NCBI GenBank assembly: GCA_026874595.1
Contig: CM049306.1
Coordinates: forward strand, 12,423,019-12,487,018
Direction of reading: 5' to 3'
Source of the DNA: Sipunculus nudus
Lineage: Eukaryota; Annelida; Sipuncula; Golfingiida; Sipunculidae
Length of the DNA: 64,000 nt
The notes below the pieces were generated by a model. The model was not told the origin of the DNA, searched no databases, and was given only the letters and a program-made list of their open reading frames with translations. Of this stretch, positions 48,900 to 61,074 are shown piece after piece. Position 1 is the first letter of the stretch. Each line of letters starts with the position of its first letter. The translations under genes and the position numbers were made by a program.

Positions 48900-50117
48900 A
48901 GAGGGCTGCGAATTCCTGTACATGGTTTGAGATTTGAAAATCTCCGAAATTCATTATCTCCGAAATGCAAACGACAAAAAATAGAACACTTCCTTTATTT
49001 AACGTTTGGATATATGATCATTCGGATTAGACGTTGATGCACCAAGATGACATAAAGGGTTCTATTTTTTCGTTCGTTCGGACGCATCCTTACATATATA
49101 AATATTAGATAAAAAAAATACTTCAGGGCAAATGCACGGCCGCTCCTGGAAATATGTTATTTAACATTTCAGATAGTAAATAAACTGTATGAATTTATAA
49201 CTTAACACATACACAAACTTGTTTTACATAATTAATTTAAGCATTTATATATATACACAGAAATGTCTGGCGTTAATCTGACTGTTATGATTTTGAACTG
49301 ATCTTCAATTTATTCAATAACTGATAAATTAAGGTTGTCTTCTTTTTAGAGTCCTTAAAAATAATTAATTCAGTCATGTGCATATCTCATGATTATATCA
49401 TATTATATATGATTATATATTATTATATCATATACACAGATTAACGTATTACGCTTTTCAAAGGAATATTATTTGATAAATGGAACTGTGTTTATTGTTT
49501 TCCACTGCGCTGCGCTCCCTTCCTGTAGGAGTAATCCAGGTAAATAAGGTTGATTCCACGGCCTTTCTCTAGATTCGAAGACGATTCGGTTCCTCCTCAT
49601 TCGAGTCCATTTGGTGATCTTAAAAATTTGTTGAGATTAGCGACTTGATCCGATATCAGAATACAAGCATAATGAGGAGATGTTGCATGGCGAACCTTAT
49701 AAAATGGGTAACCCCCTTTGATTTGTTGTTTGTAACACCTAAAGCCTTTGTTACTCGAGTTAGTATTTATCAGAGATCTACTCAATCAGCACTTAAGTCA
49801 CCCTGGACAACATAAAGACTTCTGAATCCCACATCAGAAGCTACAAACAACGTTCCTTTGATCCCTCTGGTCAGTAAATAATCAAACGGTAGTCTTGCGT
49901 TTGATTTGAATGTTCTCTAGCGTAACACATATAACAACAGTATAATTGTCATAGAAAAATATATTGAATGTTTTTATGCTTTTTGTGTAATATTCCCTGT
50001 GTACTGTTCAAAATTTACTTTTAATATTTTCTCTCCTTCTTTTTAAACTTTCTTTCTTACTCTTTACCTTCACTTCGAATACAGACTAACAAGGTTATAC
50101 CATTCCATACATATATG

Positions 50118-50164
<47 letters not shown>

Positions 50165-52558
50165 GGCCGTACGCCGTCATATATACAGAGCTACTCGCTG
50201 AAAGAAAATGCCACAAAAACCGACTAAATATGGCGTCTACATCCTTTGGGTTCAAATTTTCACCATTGTTACTATACACCTACGGTTTATATCACTGGCA
50301 AATATTACTGGGGAGGCGTAAACGCAAATACTCGTAAATAAGGTCAAGGCCAAAAATAAAAATCGGGTACAAATCTGTGACCTTTGGCTAATATTTTGCC
50401 AAAAGGTCATTTTTTAAATCACCCGTATTCTGTTATATATAATGGGGAACATTAGAAAGTTCATCCACAAAATTTTAACCCAGGTTTAGATAAAAATAAA
50501 CTGATCAAACCTTAAATGCCTCCCTGGCGGCCGGGGGGGGGGGGGATTAATTACCGGGAGGCGTGGCAAAGTATGACTTTATAAACAATAATGTATAGGA
50601 CGTATAGGTGGAAACATAAATCTCTTCTAGAAACATATCTTTGTATTCATAGGATATCAGATTCTTTAATTCTAGACTACCTATTTTGATAAATTAGGCA
50701 TAATTTACAAGATTAACCCAATAAATCTGTAACGCATTATGCATATATGGATACACAGCTCGCGAACTGTTCGCGCGTAATGTTCGCTGGTGCGTTGGCT
50801 AAGGAACTTATTGAACCATAGCTTTTCAGGCCTATGGTATTAACTTTAGGCAAAGCATTTAGGCTTTGACACAAAGAATGAAGCTATCCGGATTTCTTTT
50901 GTCCGTCTATTATAATTTGTTTCAAGTATACAAACCATCTTAAAAGCTTAAAACCTTGTAATTGATGTCACTGAAATATTAAAGGTGATCTGATTGGAAT
51001 AAAAAGAAACGACGCTGGCAGCGATATGCGCTCTCAGTGTGATGTCATCTCTCAATGCTAGGCCTATTCGTATCCATGTATAAATACATCTCTATTCTCA
51101 ACATTTCCCTTTTTTAGTATATGAGACATTACGATGCATCTATAGGATCCAGAATTCCTATACACGATTCGTTAATCTTTTATTTCGCAATCCTGATCTC
51201 CGGTCGAATCCCGGACATCATATGCACAATCTACTTTACACGTTTACGTGAAATAAGTAATAAAAACTTTTCTTATTTAATGGTATGTGTGTTTATCATT
51301 GCATGATCGATTCATATTACTCATTTTCATTGCATTTACGGTATTATTTTCACGTGGTCTGATTACTTAGTATTTGAACCATACAATTTACTTATTGATC
51401 ATTGGTGTTCAGCTGTCATGCAAAAGAACATGCTATTTAATACATGTCTGGGTCTGGCCGCGTTTAATGAATTACCATCCATACATTAATACCCGATCTA
51501 AGATATATTAAAATGGCAGCAAACATCTGTTTCAATCATCATTTCAATGTCAATGCAAGTGATGAATGTGGCCACTGGGCTTTAATATTGTACATAATGA
51601 AAACAATTTAATACGAACTTTTCAAGTTGTCTACAAACACGTGAGCTTAATAAAACCATATATTAGAATATGTCGCAGTTTGTTTATAAGCCTTATGGTT
51701 GCGATGAACAGATGATATAGGTGGTCTCTGAACAATTACATACCACAGTGCTCCCACTTTGTGTTTTATGTGAATATATATACCCCTTTGTAATCTGAAT
51801 CTTTGCTTTTTCATACTGTCATCGATGTCAAATTATCATTTTGAACTTTTTTTCTCAATTTGTCTTTATTTATATGTGTTTGTTATATATGATATTTGAA
51901 TATGTGTGCAGTATATTTAGTATGGAACGAATTATATATGTTGATTACATAGACAGGTCAGCACTCGCACAATTGTTCATATTTAGGCTGTCTTCATTGT
52001 TTTCAGCAGTAATACCAGAGGTTTGTCAATGAAATATCTTAATGAAAAGGTTAAGAATAAATGAAAAATGACATATTGACTTTCCTGAATTTCTTGACAA
52101 TCACATTCAATTATTTATAACTTCTCTTTAAGCATTTTGTATGTACCTTTGAATGTTGCTCTTATTATAGATCCAGAATTCCTTCCCCACAAAACCGTGA
52201 AGTCTAATGCTTTCCAGAATAGACGTTTGTTTGTGTTTTATTCACGTGATAACCCTCTTTGTTCACGTCATTATCCTTCACAAATCAATATTTTTATAAT
52301 ATAAATCCATTCGTGTATGCTATTTCGATACAATAAGCAATAGTACAATGAAAAAGGTAGAAAAGCTTGATAGAATAAAACCTTCGTGGTTTAATCACAA
52401 GACTGATAAAAAAATGTGCATTTGAAACTCTAAAACATACATATAACATTTACAGAGAACAGGTACAAATTTTGTAGTTTAACAATGCTAAGTAATTTCC
52501 CATTATTCCACAAAATCTTCTTTTTTTTCTTCTAATACAGGAGGTCCTTTGCCTTAAG
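48900..52558. other. Non-coding stretch with (TA)n and G run
   Basis: No gene recognised. A TA/TATG microsatellite lies at 50109-50161, a G13 run at 50533-50545, and a small perfect hairpin CGCGAA-CTG-TTCGCG at 50761-50775. TCCGGTCGAATCCCGGA near 51198 resembles a tRNA B box but has no A box. Confidence 0.5.
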
Positions 52559-52613
52559 TGGGGAGGCAGGGGGGGGGGGAGGAGAGAGAAAAAAAAAGAG
52601 AGAGAGAGAGAAA
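52559..52613. repeat. Purine-only mirror-like tract upstream of the GPCR exon
   Basis: A run of G and A only apart from one C (G11 at 52569-52579, then GA repeats around an A9 run) ends about 70 bases before the candidate splice acceptor of the GPCR. Such tracts can form triplex or quadruplex DNA. Read as part of an intron it gives a purine-rich, not pyrimidine-rich, upstream context. Confidence 0.8.
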
Positions 52614-52659
52614 CTTGCTCATATTTAATGTCGGAAGCTATTTTCAAACCATCGCGGCT

Positions 52660-52685
52660 CACATCTGTATGTTTATCTTTGCAGG
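52660..52685 (+). other. Candidate 3' splice site before the GPCR coding exon
   Basis: TGTATGTTTATCTTTGCAG|G places an AG at 52683-52684 after a T-rich tract. If used, the exon begins at 52685. The frame stays open from there to the receptor, so an upstream coding exon cannot be excluded. Confidence 0.55.
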
Positions 52686-52698
52686 TTCCCGACTGTTT

Positions 52699-52725
52699 AT
52701 GTGCAGTACCGAAGAAACAAAATGA
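52699..52725 (+). promoter_or_regulatory. 8-codon uORF overlapping the GPCR start (ATGA)
   Basis: An ATG at 52699 opens an eight-codon reading frame ending in TGA at 52723-52725. The stop overlaps the receptor start codon (ATG 52722-52724) in an ATGA arrangement. It is in a different frame from the receptor. If it lies in the mature 5' leader it could tune receptor translation by termination and reinitiation. The main ATG has the better context (A at -3). Confidence 0.6.
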
Positions 52726-53834
52726 ATCTTAGCAGGAATGCTGAATACGGTGTCCAGCACCAAGGATTAAACTTGTCTGCTGTTGGGGGAAATCTCTCGG
52801 GTTTTCACGGTCATTTATTCCATAGCCCAGTAGCGGAAACAATTGAAAAAGTTATTTTGCCAATCGTTTGCGCGTGTGGTATCATTGGGATTATATTTAC
52901 AGTGATTGTTTTGAGCCGTAAGATTATGTGCACATCAACAAACTGTTATCTAATAGCGCTTGCTATTGCGGATTTGATATTTCTTATTTTACTCTCCACA
53001 AAGCTTCTTGGAAGTCAGATCAAATTCAATGAGAAGCAAGCGATGAAATTCCAGATATATGGAATATACGCGGTCATATTCATGAACGTGTTTCTTTTGT
53101 CTTCGGTGTGGGTCACAGTCATCCTGGCACTGGAGCGCTACATTGCCATCTGTCGGCCATTTTTGGCAACTAAAATGTGTACTGTCAAGCGCGCGAGAAT
53201 CGCGATCGTCTGCATCTTCGTGTTTGCGTTCCTGTGTCGCCTCGTCAACTTCTGGGAACACCGCATAGTAACCATGTCTGACACATACACTAACGAGACG
53301 GTCACATTTCCGGAAACGTCACAGCTTTCCTTGAACCGACATTACACCCACTTTTACCCGTGGGCCGTCGATGTCTTTATGGTGTCGGTTGTACCTTTTG
53401 TGCTGCTTCTCCTGCTGAACGCCAGGTTGATTTGGGAGGTGCGGAAATCAACGCGTTACGTACAGCGTAACATGATCGTAGGCTCCAAGTCAAACCATTC
53501 TATCCAGCGTGAGGAGGTTCAGATCACTGTCATGTTAATCAGTGTTGTCGTCGTCTTTTTCATCTGCCAAGCCCCGTATGTCATCTACAACACACTGATG
53601 AGCATCACTCAGTACAGAGTTCACGGTCTGGGCTACAAAATCTTTCAACAGGTGGCCATTTTGCTCTTAACGCTCAAATCGGCGATTAATTTCCTCTTGT
53701 ATTGCTGGTTCAGTGAAAAGTTTTGGGCCACGTTCAAAAGAACCTTCTGTGTGGGATATGGCCGCTCAGCTAATGGTCCGTACAATGACCTGCGGAGGAT
53801 GTCAAACTGCCATACCCGGGATACCAGTATCTGA
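52722..53834 (+). CDS. Class A GPCR, FMRFamide/neuropeptide-receptor-like
   Basis: Intronless 370-residue seven-transmembrane receptor, predicted at the plasma membrane and probably signalling through G proteins in response to a peptide. The extracellular N-terminus (1-42) has three N-glycosylation sequons (N2, N17, N24), and ECL2 has another at N191. Approximate TM segments are 43-65, 75-95, 111-135, 159-177, 214-236, 266-290 and 308-330. Visible hallmarks are LALAIAD in TM2 (D84), LERY at TM3 end (E138-R139-Y140), VVPF in TM5 (P225), FFICQAP in TM6 (279-285) and NFLLY in TM7 (323-327). The NF--Y and ERY forms and the overall length fit molluscan FMRFamide-receptor-like orphans. Odd points: the near-universal TM1 Asn is Ile (GIIGII), TM4 lacks Trp, TM6 lacks the CWxP Trp, and no Cys pair is available for the usual TM3-ECL2 disulfide. 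ATG 52722 is chosen over the in-frame open region upstream, which has only GTG at 52701. The ligand is unknown. Confidence 0.93.
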   Translation: MNLSRNAEYGVQHQGLNLSAVGGNLSGFHGHLFHSPVAETIEKVILPIVCACGIIGIIFTVIVLSRKIMCTSTNCYLIALAIADLIFLILLSTKLLGSQIKFNEKQAMKFQIYGIYAVIFMNVFLLSSVWVTVILALERYIAICRPFLATKMCTVKRARIAIVCIFVFAFLCRLVNFWEHRIVTMSDTYTNETVTFPETSQLSLNRHYTHFYPWAVDVFMVSVVPFVLLLLLNARLIWEVRKSTRYVQRNMIVGSKSNHSIQREEVQITVMLISVVVVFFICQAPYVIYNTLMSITQYRVHGLGYKIFQQVAILLLTLKSAINFLLYCWFSEKFWATFKRTFCVGYGRSANGPYNDLRRMSNCHTRDTSI

Positions 53835-54227
53835 CAAGCATCAAGACCAATAACGGTATCACCTTCAACAAAAACACTTGTTGTTCAACTTCAGAGCGAC
53901 AGATCCTGGCTAGGACCTGGCTAAAGTCATCTATTCCATGACAACCAGAACAAGGAGCGACATACATACTGCATACTTACATAATGTAGACAAATGGTCA
54001 GATAAAGTGATGTTCAGTGTTGTCTCGGCTTTATCCTGACTGTATTCAATCAATGAAAACAGAATTTCTTTGAAAACGTTGTACCATAGGTATCAACTAG
54101 AGCGCCGTCACGCCATCTTATTGGTCCACTTTTTCCGGTCATAATTCACTGAATGACCTTTTCGGTCTCAACCTGGATCAAGGGGTATCGCCCAAAGGTG
54201 CACGACCGACGTGGTATTAAGAAGCTG

Positions 54228-54233
54228 AATAAA
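54228..54233 (+). terminator. Candidate poly(A) signal of the GPCR
   Basis: AATAAA about 394 bases after the receptor stop codon is the first canonical polyadenylation hexamer noted downstream. Cleavage site and use are unverified. The 107-codon frame crossing it (54153-54476) is taken as untranslated or intergenic sequence. Confidence 0.45.
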
Positions 54234-54239
54234 CGTGTA

Positions 54240-55745
54240 TTCTACACATGGTTTGCTTTGGGACTAGGCCCGGTTTATCGTATCTCGGTCATATGTAAAT
54301 ATATTGGATTAAGGTTCAGTCCTGCATGCATACAGTTGTACATACATACACATGATAGGGTGACCCCTTGGAAATGGGAAGAAATCTTAAATGGCGGTTG
54401 TTGTTCAAATATAATGTCATATTTTGGAATTATTTTCTATGTCGTGAGTTTTGTTCAATATTTAGCGATGTCATGAAGAGGATATACTTTTTGTCTTGGG
54501 ATTGGCCCGATTATTGAGTTTACCATGGGAAATGAAGACAAAACCGAATGAACGGATATCAGATTACGGCTGTAATATTACAAGATACTTGATATGATTG
54601 TATTTTTTTCTTCTTTTATTTTCCCTGTCCGATTATTCCATTTCTGAAAATATAGTCACAAGAAAAGGAGTTTTTCAAATAGGCTTTTGTATTTGTAAAG
54701 TTTAATTTGCACATGGATTATTTTTCAACATATCAAAACCTCATTTGATTCAGTCCGTGTGTTATTTTCTGCAAGGTATGCTATTTTTCATTCAAGTGCA
54801 GCATATTAATTAATACAGTTATTCTTTTCTGATGAAATATGATATTCACCTTTTATACCATTTATACTTCAAACTGCTAAAATACATGGGAATTTTTAAA
54901 ATTAACATTAAATAATGCTTCAGGAACTATTTCAAAAACATTGTTTTAACGTTTTATTTTATTTTATTCAAATAAGCTATTTACAAAACCACCAGGTAAG
55001 GCCATGAATATATGAAAACAGCATTTCTGTTCTATATGGCTGCTTATTGTAGCTCCTGACAATGATAACAGACTCTTCTAATTTTAATGTTTCTTGGGCG
55101 TCAGATAAAAGAAAATACAGCAAACACCATTATTTCGCATTTACAGCCAATAAGTGTGACGTCGAATCATTGGCGGATTAACATGTAGATCATATTGGTA
55201 ACTTTTTACCATAAAAAAAAGGATTTTGTATTTCCTGGAGCATATATTGCTTACAGTGCCCTCTTTTTTATTACCTTGCATAATCGCTTGTGAAAAATAT
55301 GTAGTTTTGAAGTTATTTCTTTTTGTTTTTATAATACGAAGCCCATCATACAACATTAATTCAGTGGACTCTGGAACAGTTAAATAGATTAGTATGTCAT
55401 CTGGTACTTACCACACGTCTATTCATGGGCATGATTTACCTCGGAGGAAAATCCCTTCTTTACATTTCCCTTCTCCGACAGAAGTAACACATTGTACAGA
55501 ACACGAGCCCCACTGAATATCTGCGGGATTATCCAGGATAAGAATGTACCACTTATCTAGTTATTACTGATGTGTAAGTCATTAGACCTCCTGAACATTC
55601 AGGGAAGGCACCAAATTGTCTAAAGTCTAGTGACCGACAAATGACATCATTACACAGGGGGTCCGAATCCACATGTTCCACTTTTCTTTTGGCTCCTTTT
55701 TTTTCTTAAATATCTATTACTTGATAACTTGTGTTCATAATTTTA

Positions 55746-55749
<4 letters not shown>
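54240..55749. other. Non-coding stretch after the receptor
   Basis: AT-rich, no recognisable gene or repeat. Confidence 0.5.

Positions 55750-55795
<46 letters not shown>
55750..55795. repeat. (TA)n microsatellite
   Basis: About 23 uninterrupted TA units. Confidence 0.97.
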
Positions 55796-55798
<3 letters not shown>

Positions 55799-55799
55799 A

Positions 55800-58700
55800 A
55801 GTTTGAGAAGCGAAAGTGCTTTGTCTCGAGGCACCCTGTTAATTTGCATAGACAGGGGATTCCTCACAATTACAGATAGGTCACTGAGGTGGATTTCCGC
55901 CAGAATCAGCTGACCCAATTAGTGAGCCAATGGGAAAGCGACTGTCTGGTCACGTGATAGCTTTCGTCTCCTTCTATGACACATGTAATGTTATATATTA
56001 CATAGTGTCTGAAAGCAATTGTTTTTTCATTCATAGACTTAGACTGATTTTCGAAACAGAGCACGATATTCTTAGCTTAGCCCGAGGTTTATGATTATTG
56101 TTCGCAGACCATGCTGATCACAGGGGAAATGATGTATTCTCCGAGCTACTGCCAGCAATCTGTTCATCTAATCCCTGACTTCCGAGGCCCCCGGACTTTT
56201 TGTATATATTCTGCTATGATATAAAGTTGAGCCACAGACTGAGACTGACTGGTTCAATTGTCAATTCCCCTAATCATGTGGTAGTTAACTTACCTTTAAT
56301 TGGTTACATACTAATCACGCTTTAAATATTTTTTAAACAAATTAATGCTAGATGTTACTTGTTTTATTAATCTTGGTAAGTTTTACTCTAAATACATGAA
56401 CCCGAGGGAACATATTTGAAGCTACACTTACCAACTTCCGCATTTAAACAGTTTACTTATAAAAATATAATTAAAAACAATATAAACGGTTTTCTTCAAT
56501 CCTCGAAAAAATACTACAATTATTTTAGTCTAGTACGGTTTATACATCTTGTTACTGTCTGGTTTGGTCATTTTCTTTACTTTTTCATCATTTAAGACAA
56601 AACATATTTTCAGAGAAGAGAGACAAATTAATCTTCAGAGAAAAAAACTATGTTATCTAAGGAAGGATAACAAAATGGTAGACGTCTGTCTGGCGGTTGA
56701 TAAACCAACCTCATATCACTAACTGATGGGAGAGTGATAGCGGAAGCGCAAGGGACAGATATGGCCTTCTGGGTAATTTAGAGAAAAAGTCAGACGAAAA
56801 CTCACCATTCTTTACATTGTGCCTCCCAAATTTATAGTGGCAGATACTTATTCAGATATAGGAAAAGGTATCCTTGCAAACAAATCCTAGAAAAAAATAA
56901 TAAGAATGGATAAAAGAATAAATCCCCAGTTAAACATTATCCTGTCGTCAAGGATAACCTTCTGGAAAGCAGTGTTGATAATTAAAATAGAGCTGCCTCT
57001 CACACTGAGGCTTAACATTTTTGTACATAGAATTGTATATTTACTTACTCTTGTCACTGTGGATATATCCGCGTGTTATTTCAATGATATATTACGTAAT
57101 GGAAACTAATTTGAAGACCTAAACATTTTAAACATTTCGGTATATACACTGGGTATTAACAAAATAGCCTTTTCAGCATGTCATCAGGTGTGTTAGATAT
57201 TTCTTGGACCATGACGTCACTCTTTGATGTCAAAGAGATGACATTCTGGTACTTCATTTTCTTCATCATGAAAAGCGGTTTATGTATAAAAGTGTGTATC
57301 ATATTATTAAAGAAAATAATGTATTTAATATAATTATATACCATCCTTTTAAACTTGATTAATCATCACTTATTAGATATTATTCATTCATATGTTTGTT
57401 ATTGTATGTGAATATTTGTGTATATAATAAATAAAAAACTGAAAGCATGGTGTTGAGAGTTTAGTGGCAACTGAGTCGTATAAACATAATGCTGTTTCAT
57501 ATAAATGATGTTCACAGTGGTAATAATACATTAATAACAGTGGCCTGTTCGTCTGTCTACCTCTCTTTAAACATCTATAGACTACATTTCTATTTCAGCT
57601 CTGCTAATGAGAGTTATCTTTAGCAATTCATAAAAAACGAAGGTAAAGAATAATAATTTGGTTTAATTTATCATCATTGTTTGGGATTTGATATGCCAAC
57701 TGCATGATTGAGACTATATTCACCATATGGCTAATTACCCACACCGAAGAAGCATGAAATTAAAAGTATTGGATGCAAAATCACATAATACAAAGTCTCA
57801 ACAGTGCACATATTATTGAAGCAGAGTCTGAGATAGGTCGTTTTATAAAACGTATCTCATGGCCGTAAAAAGACATATCTCTCAGTATCCCTCCTCTCTG
57901 ACCTCTTCAAATCGATCTGCAGCAGCGATCAACCCGAAGTTATTACAAATTTGTCGAATCCATACGAACTCTGGGATTTCTAATTAACCGAATTCATGTA
58001 AGGTGAAGATTTCATTGGCGTTAATTTCATTCATGGTCATTTAGGATGTTAGAGCATTTAGAGTGTGTTATTGTATGGGATTTGTTATTATTGTAGAACT
58101 GGTGCTATAGAATATTTTTATGGTATTGGTATTTTTTGGCAGTGCTACTCCGTCATTTAAGACACAATGCCGCCATCATTTATCAAACTTCGTCGTCATT
58201 TTTGAAACAAATTGAGAAAATTGATCCATGGCATCTCAAAATAAAACAGTTTGCAAGACTTGCGAAAGTTTGCGAAAGATTACATTTTTTTGCAAAGTGG
58301 GGTACTGCCGGGATTCGCTTTACAGATACTGTCTCCAATCCGGCCTACCAGTTTACCTTCAAAGATTTTTTAATTTAGATGAAAAAAAAACATGTCTGGT
58401 TGAATCCAGAATAGGTGCGTCACGTAGGCATGTTTAGCCCGAAAAAAAATTAAAGATTATTCAAGAGAAAAAAAAACACTGACACCACAGCATCTCTCCA
58501 AAACTTGCAATTTTCACATATGGGTCTCAAGAACGACGCAACAACCTCCTGACACCAACTTAAACTGCAGAAAGTGGCTTTCCCGAAGCATTATAGCGAC
58601 TTTACAGTTCTGCGGGCAACAGGCCACAGGGGAGTGAAGAACATTTATTGGTTGACTGACCTGGAGAAGGCCATGTGTTAGAACAAATCCCAAGTGTCAT

Positions 58701-59262
58701 CACCGGGTGCAAGAACTGACCCTTCACGATGACACTGATGAAACTATCTATATTCATGATGCGAACACAGGCAGGTGCCATCACTCAGCCCACACACCTG
58801 AGGCGTAAAACACAGCACATTGTTCATGCAGTGGTCACGACAGAAATATCCTTACTCACCTATCCACCGCTTGCATTAACCGGTTTTCCGTTATACGGCC
58901 GACGGGTGTTGGTACAGGGTCACACTGCTATGCAACGAAACCCCATACTAAATTTGACAGGGCGCCAACACACCGGCGTCCTTGGTGTCTGGATGTAAGG
59001 TAAAGCCGTCATTGCATGCGTCGGGTAAGCAGAACGTACGTTACGTGATTTCTGAGTTTTGAGTGGTAAAGACTACAACATTTTAAGCGAGTCCAATGAT
59101 ACCCAAGTTAATAAAATTACATAATTTAAAAGTTATATTCAACATTATATCCTTCAATTTAGATCAATATAGAATGTAAAGCATTAGGGCTTCACAGGTA
59201 ATGCGTGAAGTACGTCTATTCCACTGAGGTCTATACTTGTACATATTTATGAGCACTTGCAG
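55800..59262. other. Non-coding stretch
   Basis: A CRE-like TGACGTCA sits near 57212. The GC-richer piece at 58480-59000 holds an 89-codon frame with no domain. Nothing else could be supported. Confidence 0.5.
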
Positions 59263-59312
<50 letters not shown>

Positions 59313-59322
59313 TTATTTATTT
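59263..59322. repeat. (TA)n followed by (TTTA)n microsatellite
   Basis: TA repeats at 59263-59308 change to ATTT repeats to about 59322. Confidence 0.95.
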
Positions 59323-59324
59323 CT

Positions 59325-61059
59325 ATAAATGGAAATTTAAAGGCGTTGTATTTCTTTAAAAAAATATCTCCCTAAATCTTGTATTTTTTGTTAAAAGTCT
59401 GATTTGGACATGCTATATAGTCCTATTCTTTAGAGAAATATGGGTCACATTGACTTAATTATTTATATTTTAATTATATGTTACTTATCTTCAATAAACA
59501 TCCCATCACACTTTCACACTGGATAATAAGTTCTGGTCCTCGGGAAATTGTATACATTTTAAAGTCCTACAATGTCACATTGGCTTTAAAGTTGTTTGAC
59601 CTTGATATTTCTTTTATTCTAAACAGCTATCATCTTTTGATTTTGCAACATTGGCATTACGAACATCATTTCCATCTGTATTGAACAAATCCTAAGTCAG
59701 GGATTTTGACTTGATACATGATTTACAAGGAAATACCTTAACCCAGCAAGCGGAACAAACAGCAGAAGAGAATGTTCTGCTGTTTAGGCTGATACAATTC
59801 GGCTTAATGGTGCGATAATTACCACACTCAATATGAATAAATGAGGCCCACGTTTAATATAGCTTGTTTACCTTAAAGTTGGTGTTCTCAGGCCTATACT
59901 AAACAGGGTATTCGGTACGACTTGGTACTAAGGATAAGAAATGTTTCATCCATAAGGACTGACAATCAAAGCAATAATAATGATAAACTATACTGAGGAA
60001 CATGTGACAGTATGCTTCAAATGAGTGGTCTGTTGACGTTATCGAAGGTCCCGCTATTATCAGAGCTTTATCATGGTATCTGATGAATTGTGTATCGCTA
60101 CATTTTAATTAACAGAACATGCTGCTGTAGAAAGATGAAGCTAAACATAAAGTCTGACTTTAACACTTGCACATTCACCCTGCATACCCTGTCCTCACGG
60201 TAAGTTTTAGACAAGGTATTGGTACTTGGTACGAAGGATTTGAAAGCCGCCGACTCATTACAAGCTTTTAGCGGGCAGTTTATTCTAAAAATGACTTCAG
60301 ACGTTCAGGAAGATGTCAAGCTGAATGGGTCACGCACAAACATATAGTATAAAACAAAAACACGGAAACAGGCAGAGGTTTAATGTCTCCAACATATTCC
60401 TTCAGTATTCCGGTAAGAAGAAGAAAAAAATGATGATGGTTTTTGTGGAAACCTCGTTCATCAGTACGAGGACGCCGATATCCAGAAGTTCATGTAACCC
60501 AGGATTCGTTATCTCCATCTTAAAAACAGACACAGGTCTCCGTATGCCGGGGGGTTTGGGATATATTGATAAATCTTCCCTGCTGGGACAAAGTCCTTGT
60601 AACTTGTGGTTTTTCTTTGGAAGTCGGGCGGTCATATCCGATTAGATCAATTTTTTTCCTAATCTTATAAGAGAATGTATAGATATATCACCGAACCGGG
60701 ACATAAACCTTGGAATTTCTTTCTGATTTCAATAAGGTAGAACACTCACTCAAGAAGTAATTCATCCGATCTCTCCTATAATTTTATAATAAGACGTTGT
60801 ATTATTGATATACCGTCGTCAGTGGTATATATGACTACAGTTATCTGGTTGTTCAGAAAGGATCGGGCGCTCACATGAGAATTGGTTCTGTGGATCTCCC
60901 CTAATGTTATCAAAACATGGCTCCCTGACATATTACCCATACTGCACGATATATAACCTCTAGACTTTATCGGCTTACAAAGGTCGGGCGCTAACATGAA
61001 AAACGATTTATCAAAATGTCCTTTTTATAGAAACTTGGATTTGTATTGATAAATACGCA
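59325..61059. other. Non-coding stretch
   Basis: Short overlapping frames on both strands around 60325-60645 lack domains. The words AAGGTATTGGTACTTGGTACGAAGGAT (split across 60214-60240) and GGTATTCGGTACGACTTGGTACTAAGGAT (59907-59935) suggest a weak repeat pair about 300 bases apart. Confidence 0.4.
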
Positions 61060-61074
61060 CCCCCCCCCCCCCCC
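61060..61074. repeat. C15 homopolymer
   Basis: Uninterrupted run of 15 C. Confidence 0.97.

Noticed and set aside
51195-51218. tRNA or SINE B box (GGTCGAATCCC)
   Set aside because: No A box at a suitable distance upstream and no T-stem context.
54153-54476. 107-codon frame downstream of the GPCR
   Set aside because: Overlaps the candidate poly(A) signal and has no motif. More likely untranslated or intergenic.
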